DNA of 5,002 nt from Bacillota bacterium (GTDB taxonomy: Bacteria > Bacillota > Clostridia > Peptostreptococcales > Anaerovoracaceae), in NCBI GenBank assembly GCA_029266295.1, contig JAQSXD010000317.1, positions 1-5,002 of the forward strand, in the 5' to 3' direction. Below, in pieces: positions 1-5,002 of the stretch; position 1 is the first letter of the stretch; every line of letters begins with the position of its first letter. Under the pieces are notes generated by a model, which was not told the DNA's origin, did not search any database, and saw nothing but the letters and a program-made list of their open reading frames with translations. The position numbers were made by a program, and so were the translations under genes.

Positions 1-1
1 G

Positions 2-7
2 TATAAT
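2..7 (+). promoter_or_regulatory. possible -10 box (TATAAT) for the dehydrogenase gene
   Basis: A perfect TATAAT sits at the left edge, 90 nt before the ATG at 98. Its -35 box would lie outside the window, so it cannot be checked. If used, it would give a leader of about 84 nt carrying the hairpin at 26-46. This reading competes with the upstream-gene reading of the same bases. Confidence 0.3.
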
Positions 8-79
8 GAATGCAATAAAAAGGTAGTAAAACCAGATGGGTTTTACCGCAGGAGGCGTTCCAAGCAAGATTACAAATGA
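2..79 (+). CDS. possible C-terminal end of an upstream protein (partial, uncertain)
   Basis: The frame beginning at base 2 is open for 25 codons to a TGA at 77-79. It encodes a basic, protein-like tail with KKVVKPDGF followed by YRRRRSKQDYK. The stop lies 3 nt before the AGGAGG of the dehydrogenase gene and 18 nt before its ATG, which would be normal operon spacing. If real, the two genes are co-transcribed and the basic tail could be a cytoplasmic end, for example of a transporter. The support is weak: an open run of 25 codons occurs by chance about a third of the time, and the same bases also look like a promoter and leader. The other two forward frames stop at 4-6 and 24-26, so an upstream gene could also end there. 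I do not recognise the family. Confidence 0.3.
   Translation, partial: YNECNKKVVKPDGFYRRRRSKQDYK
26..46 (+). repeat. hairpin upstream of the dehydrogenase gene
   Basis: GTAAAACC (26-33) and GGTTTTAC (39-46) form a perfect 8-bp stem with a 5-nt loop. It is not followed by a T-run, so it is not a standard intrinsic terminator. Just after it comes GCAGGAGGC (48-56), which is repeated exactly at 81-89; only the second copy is correctly spaced from a start codon. The hairpin could be a leader structure or an mRNA processing or stability element. It may also be incidental if these bases are coding. Confidence 0.45.
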
Positions 80-97
80 AGCAGGAGGCAATTATTC

Positions 98-1204
98 ATG
101 GAAACAAGACCATATATGTCATGGGACCTAATCGGCGATTTTATCGCATCAGCCTTTGAAAAGATCGGTGTTCCCCGGGATGAAGCGGAGATATGTGCCG
201 ATGTACTGATGGAAAGCGACAGGCGAGGGATTGAGAGCCACGGCTGCAACCGCTTTAAACCCATCTATATTGATCGAATCAATGCAGGGATACAAAAGCC
301 TGTCACAGAGTTTGAAATCCTCAGGGAAACACCTACCACTGCCGTTGTAGATGGTCATGATGGAATGGGCATGGTTGTTGGTTACAAAGCCATGAGCATG
401 GCCATCGAAAAGGCAAAGAAGTATGGAATGGGCATGGTAGCGGCTAGAAATTCGACACACTACGGCATCGCCGGTTACTATCCGTCCATGGCCATCAAGG
501 AAAATATGATCGGGATCACCGGCACCAATGCACGGCCCTCTATTGCCCCAACCTTCGGCGTAGAAAACATGCTAGGAACCAACCCCCTTACCTTCGGATT
601 TCCTACCGATGAAGACTTTCCCTTTCTTCTGGACTGTGCCACGAGCATCACCCAGCGCGGCAAGATTGAGTATTACGCCAGAGAAGGCAAAGAAACACCG
701 GCAGGAATGGTCATTGGCCATGACGGAAACCCCATGACAGACAGCGTCAAGATATTGGAAGATCTGGTGAAGGAAACCGCTGCTTTGGCTCCTCTTGGCG
801 GAATCGGTGAAGAGCTGGGCGGTTATAAAGGCTACGGCTATGCCACCGTGGTTGAAATCCTTTCTGCTGCCCTCCAAGCCGGAAGTTTCCTTAAAATGCT
901 GACCGGACTTGATGATCATGGAAATAAAGTTCCGTATCATCTCGGCCATTTCTTTATCGCCATCGATACAGAAGCATTTCTTGGTGCTGACAGTTTTAAG
1001 AAAACCACAGGCGAGATTTTAAGGGCACTCCGTTCCTCAACCCTCGCTCCCGGCGAAAGCAAAATCTATACAGCTGGAGAAAAGGAACACCTGATCTGGC
1101 TGGAACGCAAAGATAAAGGAGTTCCTGTCGGAGAAGCAGTGCAAAAGGAATTCATAGAGGTGCGGAACAGTTTGGGTCTGCCCCACCGCTTCCCATTTGA
1201 ATAA
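98..1204 (+). CDS. LDH2/malate dehydrogenase family NAD(P)-dependent oxidoreductase
   Basis: This 368-residue protein belongs to the malate/L-lactate/ureidoglycolate dehydrogenase family (Ldh_2, COG2055). These soluble cytoplasmic enzymes interconvert a 2-hydroxyacid and its 2-oxoacid with NAD(P) and are unrelated to classical Rossmann-fold lactate or malate dehydrogenases. Family landmarks occur in order: DRRGIESHGCNRF (41-53, conserved His48), RNSTHYGIAGYY (117-128, conserved His121), GTNPLTFGFP (160-169), LDCATS (178-183), REGKETPAG (195-203), a GYKGYG loop (242-247) where many relatives have HKGYG, and APGESKIYTAGE (317-328) near the end. The length is normal for the family. The start is secure because AGGAGG at 83-88 lies 9 nt before the ATG. 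Substrate cannot be read from sequence: malate, lactate, sulfolactate, ureidoglycolate and other 2-hydroxyacids are all known in the family. The gene may be downstream in an operon, and it ends before a shared terminator facing the long minus-strand gene. Confidence 0.93.
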   Translation: METRPYMSWDLIGDFIASAFEKIGVPRDEAEICADVLMESDRRGIESHGCNRFKPIYIDRINAGIQKPVTEFEILRETPTTAVVDGHDGMGMVVGYKAMSMAIEKAKKYGMGMVAARNSTHYGIAGYYPSMAIKENMIGITGTNARPSIAPTFGVENMLGTNPLTFGFPTDEDFPFLLDCATSITQRGKIEYYAREGKETPAGMVIGHDGNPMTDSVKILEDLVKETAALAPLGGIGEELGGYKGYGYATVVEILSAALQAGSFLKMLTGLDDHGNKVPYHLGHFFIAIDTEAFLGADSFKKTTGEILRALRSSTLAPGESKIYTAGEKEHLIWLERKDKGVPVGEAVQKEFIEVRNSLGLPHRFPFE

Positions 1205-1220
1205 CTTTTATGAAAAAACA

Positions 1221-1254
1221 AGCTGCCTCTTTACCGGTTTCGGTTGAGGCAGCT
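1221..1254. terminator. bidirectional intrinsic terminator between converging genes
   Basis: AGCTGCCTC (1221-1229) and GAGGCAGCT (1246-1254) form a perfect 9-bp GC-rich stem. The 16-nt interior contains a second small stem, ACCG (1233-1236) with CGGT (1241-1244). On the minus strand the stem is followed by six T residues (complement of A1213-A1218), a classical terminator for the 982-residue gene. On the plus strand the tail is only ATTTATTA, so termination of the dehydrogenase mRNA may be weaker. It fills most of the 55-bp gap between the stops at 1204 and 1260. Confidence 0.88.
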
Positions 1255-1259
1255 ATTTA

Positions 1260-4208
1260 TTAATCTTGAATCAAGATGACACCCTGATTGCTCTGTCCGT
1301 CAATTTTGATGATCAAAGGCTTCTTGAAACGAACCAACGTGACGTGCTCCGTCTGGCGAACAACCTTTGCCTTACGAAGCTGCTCCCAATTGATGTATTC
1401 ACGATCAGGCGCTTTTTTTCCGATATGAAAATATCCCATCTTTAAAGAGGTCAGGTTGTGATGAAAATGACTCCCCAGCGACGGTTCCACGGTAAGGTTT
1501 TCTAAATCAGCCTCTACGACTACTTTTGTCTGAGACATCTGCCACCACATCAGCGGAATTCCCAGCCACGGATCAGAGGTTCCGATTCTGCCAAAGCCCA
1601 TTAGCACACATTTGCGCCCTTCACTCATCAGCAGCTTGTTTATCTCACCGATTTCCGTTGCGATATCAACGGTTTTATTCATTTCAAAACGATCCGGATC
1701 CAGGTAAATTACGTCAAAAATATCTTTATAAGCGCCGTTTCCGATGATATGCGAGCTGGTGCACACCACATCCTCACGATTGAACTCCTCAATTTTAACC
1801 TCTCTGGCTTCTCTGCCCACAACCATGGGACGTATCTGTAGAAAGTAAAACTCTGGCTTCTTATCGCTTTCAACCGGATCATTTACAGCAAACTCAATCT
1901 CAACATCTGTCCCAAAAGCACTCTTCCCGAGCTCAAACAAATCCTTGACAATGTTCACAAGAGGAATAGAGTTGTATTTCAATATTGATGCAAAGGTTAC
2001 AATTTTTGGGCCCTGCGCTGCAAAGGTATCCATAATCATGTCACTATCTCTCAGATATGTGCTGGCAACCTTATGCAAGGTTTTATCCTTTTCAGCCCGT
2101 TCAAAACCAATTTTCCGATAGGTACATTCATAATCCTTGGTGAGCTGTTTTGCGCATCCACTCATGTCCAGTGTATAAAAGCTTGTCTGTGTGTTTTCCA
2201 TAAATTCCTGCGGAGATGCGACCGGCGGGTTCATCTTCGGATACGCAGGAGAAAAGCTGAACACACGTCCCCCGTCAACGATGGCTTTTCCAAAACCCAG
2301 TGCAAGGCTCACCACTCCCTGCTCCGGCTGCATATAGGAATAGGGGTAGTAGTTGTATGTTTGCGCTACACCGGAAATCATCGGATAGAAGATATCCTCA
2401 TGCTGTTCTCCAACCAGCTGTTGGATCAAAACAGACATCGATCCCTCTTCAATCCGGACATCGGCATTTTTCGCATACCCTTTGGGGGACTGGAAGAAAG
2501 CAGATGCATAAATCAGCTTAACCGCATCGATCAGCTGCTTTAGTCTCACAACCGGATTTGGATCGCAGTTGGGGAGAATATAGGTCTTAAAAATTCCTGC
2601 AAAGGGCAAGACCTGGGAATCTTCCAGTATACTGGAGGAACGAACAGCCAGCGGATAATCGATTTCGTTGATCAGAATTCTCAGGTTATCAATAATCACA
2701 TCCGGCAGTCGCCCCTCAAGGAACCGCTGCGCGATTTCATCCTCATTGATGGAGTTATATGCCATCTCCTGTAAATCATTGATGTACATGAATTCTTCAA
2801 AAACATCACTGCAAATGACGAAGGAGCTTGGAATCTTAAGCCGGATATCAGGATATTTATTTTGCAGCTCCGAATTTACAAGCAGATTTCTGAAGAATGC
2901 AACGCTCCTGGCCTTTCCTCCCAGCGACCCGCTTCCCAGTCTGATAAAGGAATTCTCAAAGGTCATTTTTGAAAGTCCAAAATCGATGATGACCCCCTTC
3001 TGATAGCTGCGGTAAAGTCTGTCGAGGCAATCAACGATAAAGGCTCTAAACTCATTGCTGTTTTCCAGCGCACTGGGCTCCCGTTCCCTCAATTCATCGG
3101 CAATCGCAAATTCCGTCCTCGCTCTGAACCAGCGTGAAAAATGATTGTGACTTGCATGATAAATCAGGCTCTCAACGGGCAGCGTCTCAACAATACTCTC
3201 AAAATCAGTAATGTCCGATGCCTTTACAAGAATCTCTCCCTTTGCGGTTCGAAAGACAAATTCTCCGAAGCTGTAATTATCTAATATATAATTTCTAAGT
3301 TCCTTTAAAAGGTTAGGGGAATTTTTATCGATAAAATTCAGTTTTCTCCTTTTGGCCTTCTTTATGTTTCCGGTCTCTTCTGACTGAAGGAGTATGGGAA
3401 GATCGGGAATGGTACTGCTGATATAGGCTGCAAGTTCAAGACCCGCTTCTGAATAGACCTCACCGTTTTTTAAAAATCCGATGTCAGAGATCACGCCTAG
3501 GAGATTGTTTTTATATTTCAGGATTAATTCCTGAGCCTCTTCGTAAGAAATGGCAAGGATGATTTTCGGTCTTGCACGCATCCTCAGCAGACGGTGAAGA
3601 TCATTGACCGCATGGGAGATGAGGTAACGGGTCTGTTTCATGATCTCAGTATAAATCAAAGGAAGAAACTGTGAGTAATAGCTGGGAGAATCATCTACCA
3701 CAAGGATCACCTGTACACCTTGCGCACTATCCTCTTCAACATTTCCAAGATCCTCCACATACTTGATGATCGCTAGTAGAATCTGGCTGTCTCCTGACCA
3801 TACGAAGACCCGGTCTATGGTTCTCGCTTCTCTGATTTTGCTTAACGTTTCATTATCCAAGGTCTCATAGGTCAACATTACCACAGGCTTTTCCGGATAT
3901 TCTTCCTTTACAAGCCGGCTGAATTCCAAGGGACTCATATCACTGATTCTGGGCATGGTGATAACGAGATCGTAAGTACGGCTTTTCATCGCTTCAAAAG
4001 CCTCCTCAGCAGAGGATGCATGCGCGATTCTGGGGACAAACTGCAGATTGAGATCCAGATATTCACTGAAAATCTTATCAGCAAGATGTCCGTCCTCTTC
4101 AAGTACAAAGGAATCGTACGGCGTTGATACCAATAGAATTTCCCGTACACGGAATTTCATCAAATCATGAAACCTGGTAAATTTGGAATCGTATTCTTTC
4201 GTAGTCAT
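1260..4208 (-). CDS. two-receiver / PPDK_N (PEP synthase-type ATP-binding) multidomain protein, function unknown
   Basis: This 982-residue protein has no signal peptide or membrane segment, so it should be cytoplasmic. Residues 22-152 form a receiver-like fold without the acidic pair; Met85 sits where the phospho-acceptor Asp belongs and Trp137 lies near the usual Lys. Residues 166-312 are a second receiver with its key residues intact: Asp172/Asp173, Asp242 in SDIGF, Ser276 and Lys295. A helical linker follows (about 345-415). Residues 424-795 match the PPDK_N ATP-grasp domain of PEP synthase: GSGSLGGKA (425-433), AVRSSSILED (521-530), FAGIFKTY (536-543), IEFA (771-774) and LQIRP (790-794). 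Residues 815-980 form a C-terminal domain with SDPWLGIP (878-885) and GSHFHHNLTS (912-921). The swivelling phosphohistidine domain and the PEP/pyruvate barrel are absent, so it is unlikely to be a true PEP synthase. AAGGAGG lies 5 nt before the ATG. Homologues of similar architecture are recalled from Bacteroidetes, with no known function. Confidence 0.92.
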   Translation of the reverse strand: MTTKEYDSKFTRFHDLMKFRVREILLVSTPYDSFVLEEDGHLADKIFSEYLDLNLQFVPRIAHASSAEEAFEAMKSRTYDLVITMPRISDMSPLEFSRLVKEEYPEKPVVMLTYETLDNETLSKIREARTIDRVFVWSGDSQILLAIIKYVEDLGNVEEDSAQGVQVILVVDDSPSYYSQFLPLIYTEIMKQTRYLISHAVNDLHRLLRMRARPKIILAISYEEAQELILKYKNNLLGVISDIGFLKNGEVYSEAGLELAAYISSTIPDLPILLQSEETGNIKKAKRRKLNFIDKNSPNLLKELRNYILDNYSFGEFVFRTAKGEILVKASDITDFESIVETLPVESLIYHASHNHFSRWFRARTEFAIADELREREPSALENSNEFRAFIVDCLDRLYRSYQKGVIIDFGLSKMTFENSFIRLGSGSLGGKARSVAFFRNLLVNSELQNKYPDIRLKIPSSFVICSDVFEEFMYINDLQEMAYNSINEDEIAQRFLEGRLPDVIIDNLRILINEIDYPLAVRSSSILEDSQVLPFAGIFKTYILPNCDPNPVVRLKQLIDAVKLIYASAFFQSPKGYAKNADVRIEEGSMSVLIQQLVGEQHEDIFYPMISGVAQTYNYYPYSYMQPEQGVVSLALGFGKAIVDGGRVFSFSPAYPKMNPPVASPQEFMENTQTSFYTLDMSGCAKQLTKDYECTYRKIGFERAEKDKTLHKVASTYLRDSDMIMDTFAAQGPKIVTFASILKYNSIPLVNIVKDLFELGKSAFGTDVEIEFAVNDPVESDKKPEFYFLQIRPMVVGREAREVKIEEFNREDVVCTSSHIIGNGAYKDIFDVIYLDPDRFEMNKTVDIATEIGEINKLLMSEGRKCVLMGFGRIGTSDPWLGIPLMWWQMSQTKVVVEADLENLTVEPSLGSHFHHNLTSLKMGYFHIGKKAPDREYINWEQLRKAKVVRQTEHVTLVRFKKPLIIKIDGQSNQGVILIQD
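1263..1277. repeat. 15-bp perfect dyad at the end of the long minus-strand gene
   Basis: ATCTTGA (1263-1269) and TCAAGAT (1271-1277) are exact reverse complements around A1270. The dyad covers the last codons of the gene (ILIQD), stopping 1 nt short of the stop codon, and lies 8 bp from the terminator stem. As RNA it could fold as a 6-bp stem with a 3-nt loop. It could be an accessory 3'-end structure or simply a result of the codons used. Confidence 0.4.
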
Positions 4209-4213
4209 AGCTG

Positions 4214-4220
4214 CCTCCTT
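4214..4220 (-). promoter_or_regulatory. ribosome binding site of the long minus-strand gene
   Basis: On the minus strand AAGGAGG is followed after 5 nt (CAGCT) by the ATG at 4208, a strong consensus site that fixes this start. The stretch GAGGCAGCTAT running from here into the start codon is exactly complementary to one arm of the gene's own terminator hairpin; see the finding on this. Confidence 0.85.
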
Positions 4221-4248
4221 AAGTTACTTCTCCTACCCTGATGCAATC

Positions 4249-4257
4249 ATTATAACA
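4249..4257 (-). promoter_or_regulatory. extended -10 promoter for the long minus-strand gene
   Basis: The minus strand reads TGTTATAAT, an extended -10 (TGN plus perfect TATAAT). The -35 region is poor: the best match is TTGAGG at 4270-4275 with only a 15-bp spacer, which fits a promoter that relies on the extended -10. The expected transcript start is near 4242, giving a leader of about 33 nt. A small dyad, TGAT-GCA-ATCA (4239-4249), sits at the start point and could bind a regulator. Confidence 0.65.
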
Positions 4258-4291
4258 CATTTTTCCTGCCCTCAATCAGTCAGATCGCCTC

Positions 4292-4334
4292 AAATGATAA
4301 TTTTCTATTCTTGATTTTAGAAAAGGAATCATTT
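4292..4334. promoter_or_regulatory. imperfect dyad (operator candidate) over the rightward promoter
   Basis: Two nested inverted repeats share one centre near 4313: AAATGAT (4292-4298) with ATCATTT (4328-4334), and TTTTCTA (4301-4307) with TAGAAAA (4318-4324). They are separated by 2 nt on one side and 3 nt on the other. The -35 box lies in the central 10 nt and the outer right arm reaches the first base of the -10. It lies upstream of the expected transcript start, so it would act as DNA, most simply as a repressor site. The region is AT-rich, which makes chance dyads more likely. Confidence 0.45.
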
Positions 4335-4339
4335 ATAAT
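4311..4339 (+). promoter_or_regulatory. sigma-A type promoter for the DUF454 gene
   Basis: TTGATT (4311-4316) and a perfect TATAAT (4334-4339) are separated by exactly 17 bp. The expected transcript start is near 4346, about 20 nt before the ATG at 4367, just enough leader to hold its ribosome binding site. It diverges from the leftward promoter, whose -10 is about 80 bp away. Confidence 0.75.
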
Positions 4340-4352
4340 TTCAATTATTTGC

Positions 4353-4359
4353 AAGGGAG
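4353..4359 (+). promoter_or_regulatory. ribosome binding site that favours the ATG at 4367
   Basis: AAGGGAG ends 7 nt before the ATG at 4367, good spacing. A second possible site, AGAGGG at 4405-4410, lies only 4 nt before the in-frame ATG at 4415. The first site is better spaced and sits right after the predicted transcript start, so 4367 is chosen. Confidence 0.6.
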
Positions 4360-4366
4360 TGAAACG

Positions 4367-4774
4367 ATGGTTTCCTTCAAATCCAAAAAGAATTTCTTAT
4401 GCAAAGAGGGAAAAATGAAAAAGATAGTTTTTCTATTCTGCGGCTGGCTTTTACTCATTCTGGCCGTGCTGGGAATTGTACTCCCGGTTCTCCCAACAAC
4501 CCCTTTCGTGATTGCCGCTGCCGCCTGCTTTTCAATAGGCGACCCGAAGATGTACCAACGATTAGAATCCAGCAAAGTATTTGGTCCTTATATAGAAGGC
4601 TGGCGAACAAAGCAAGGCATCAGCGCATCCAGAAAAGCATCTGCAATTGCAACACTCTGGATCTTGATGGCTTTATCAATCTTGATAACGCAAAAGCTCT
4701 GGCTTACCATTCTTCTTTTATTCGTTGGAACAGGCGTTACGACGCATCTTTTACTGATGAAAACAAGAAAATGA
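4367..4774 (+). CDS. DUF454 / YbaN-like small inner-membrane protein
   Basis: From the ATG at 4367 this is a 135-residue membrane protein of the DUF454 family (PF04304), of which E. coli YbaN is a member; the molecular function is unknown. A hydrophobic segment (about 19-39) runs into the family signature LPVLPTTPF (39-47) and a short hydrophobic AAAACF stretch. A polar loop follows with FGPYIEGW (72-79), then two more membrane segments (about 92-108 and 111-131) and a basic MKTRK end. Most relatives begin like MKKIVFLFCGW, which corresponds here to the internal ATG at 4415 and would give 119 residues. The extra 16 residues (MVSFKSKKNF...) are basic and not typical of the family, so the start is uncertain even though the upstream ATG has the better ribosome binding site. 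A TTG at 4349 is also in frame but nearly coincides with the predicted transcript start. The gene stands alone, with its own promoter. Confidence 0.88.
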   Translation: MVSFKSKKNFLCKEGKMKKIVFLFCGWLLLILAVLGIVLPVLPTTPFVIAAAACFSIGDPKMYQRLESSKVFGPYIEGWRTKQGISASRKASAIATLWILMALSILITQKLWLTILLLFVGTGVTTHLLLMKTRK

Positions 4775-4786
4775 TTCACACAGAAA

Positions 4787-4808
4787 CGCCTCGGGTCACC
4801 CCGAGACG
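4787..4808. terminator. GC-rich hairpin between converging genes (weak or factor-assisted terminator)
   Basis: CTCGGG (4790-4795) and CCCGAG (4800-4805) pair around a TCAC loop, and CG/CG pairs at 4787-4788 and 4807-4808 extend the stem past one C/A mismatch. It is the only strong structure in the 59-bp gap between the stops of the DUF454 gene and the partial minus-strand gene, so it probably serves both. Neither side has a proper T-run: the minus strand has only TTTCTG, and the plus strand continues CAAGCTGCTC. Confidence 0.55.
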
Positions 4809-4833
4809 CAAGCTGCTCTATCATTAAATTCTG

Positions 4834-5001
4834 TTAACCAAGATATTTTATTTTCACGGGATCATATTGAATCGGGCAATTCTCATAATACATAATTAAG
4901 CCGCTATGATAATGGCGGTTTCCGGATTGGTCAACCGTATGCCACCGTCGCTTTAGATCTTCAAAAGGAAGATAGGTGTAATTGCCAAGTGTATATGGGT
5001 C
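4834..5001 (-). CDS. C-terminal end of an unrecognised protein (partial, runs off the right edge)
   Basis: On the minus strand the frame is open from the window edge to a TAA at 4834-4836, giving 55 residues. The tail is rich in Tyr, His and Asn: DPYTLGNYTYLPFEDLKRRW, then HTVDQSGNRHYHSG, LIMYYENCPIQYDP and VKIKYLG at the end. The composition is clearly protein-like, with mixed aromatic and charged residues and few rare codons, and the stop is placed sensibly just before the hairpin at 4787-4808. No membrane segment or known motif is visible. I do not recognise the family, and the start lies outside the window. It converges on the DUF454 gene. Confidence 0.7.
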   Translation of the reverse strand, partial: DPYTLGNYTYLPFEDLKRRWHTVDQSGNRHYHSGLIMYYENCPIQYDPVKIKYLG

Positions 5002-5002
5002 C

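Noticed and set aside
26..46. Intrinsic terminator of an upstream gene
   Set aside because: The stem is AT-rich and followed by CGCAGGAGG rather than a T-run.
572..949. 125-codon minus-strand open frame inside the dehydrogenase gene
   Set aside because: It is antisense to conserved dehydrogenase motifs and has no recognisable family.
2073..2543. 156-codon plus-strand open frame inside the long minus-strand gene
   Set aside because: It lies wholly antisense to conserved PPDK_N coding sequence, has a Cys/His/Arg-rich translation with no family pattern, and no good ribosome binding site was noticed.
2668..3003. 111-codon plus-strand open frame
   Set aside because: It is antisense to the start of the PPDK_N domain, and its Ser-rich composition is typical of a complementary-strand shadow.
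1260..4208. Annotation of the long gene as PEP synthase or PPDK (ppsA/ppdK)
   Set aside because: Only the ATP-binding domain matches; the phosphohistidine TSH motif and the PEP/pyruvate barrel are not found.
4295..4309. Fur box near the DUF454 promoter
   Set aside because: TGATAAT at 4295-4301 matches one Fur half-site, but the second half of the 7-1-7 pattern is almost entirely mismatched.
4349..4366. TTG at 4349 as the start of the DUF454 protein
   Set aside because: It almost coincides with the predicted transcript start and would place the ribosome binding site inside the coding region.
4399..4827. 142-codon plus-strand open frame overlapping the DUF454 gene
   Set aside because: It is in another frame across a clear membrane-protein gene, and its translation has no hydrophobic pattern or recognisable motif.

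Overview
The window looks like a piece of a moderate-GC Firmicutes (Clostridia-type anaerobe) chromosome. The reasons are strong AGGAGG-type ribosome binding sites, sigma-A promoters with perfect TATAAT boxes, and gene content typical of anaerobic fermenters. The taxonomic call is an inference from style and protein families, not from a marker gene. No mobile element, CRISPR array, tRNA or rRNA is visible.

Layout. (1) Positions 1-97 are either the last codons of an unseen upstream gene or a promoter plus a hairpin-bearing leader. (2) 98-1204 (+) encodes a complete LDH2/malate dehydrogenase-type NAD(P)-dependent 2-hydroxyacid oxidoreductase. (3) 1221-1254 is a bidirectional terminator in the 55-bp convergent gap. 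(4) 1260-4208 (-) encodes a 982-residue protein with two receiver-like domains, a PEP-synthase-type ATP-binding domain (PPDK_N) and a distinctive C-terminal domain. It has neither the phosphohistidine domain nor the PEP/pyruvate barrel. (5) 4209-4366 is a divergent intergenic region with one good promoter on each strand; a long imperfect dyad covers the rightward one. (6) 4367-4774 (+) encodes a small DUF454/YbaN-type inner-membrane protein. (7) 4787-4808 is a GC-rich hairpin between converging genes. (8) 4834-5001 (-) is the C-terminal end of an unrecognised protein that runs off the right edge.

The genes alternate in strand (+, -, +, -), so each complete gene is probably its own transcription unit, except that the dehydrogenase may be downstream in an operon that starts left of the window. 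Nothing shows that the four products act in one pathway.

The strongest candidate for undescribed biology is the 982-residue protein. It resembles a family I recall from Bacteroidetes and Clostridia whose function is, as far as I know, unassigned. It couples one degenerate and one intact receiver to a nucleotide-binding domain taken from PEP synthase, which suggests phosphotransfer-type signalling or metabolic sensing rather than classical PEP synthesis.
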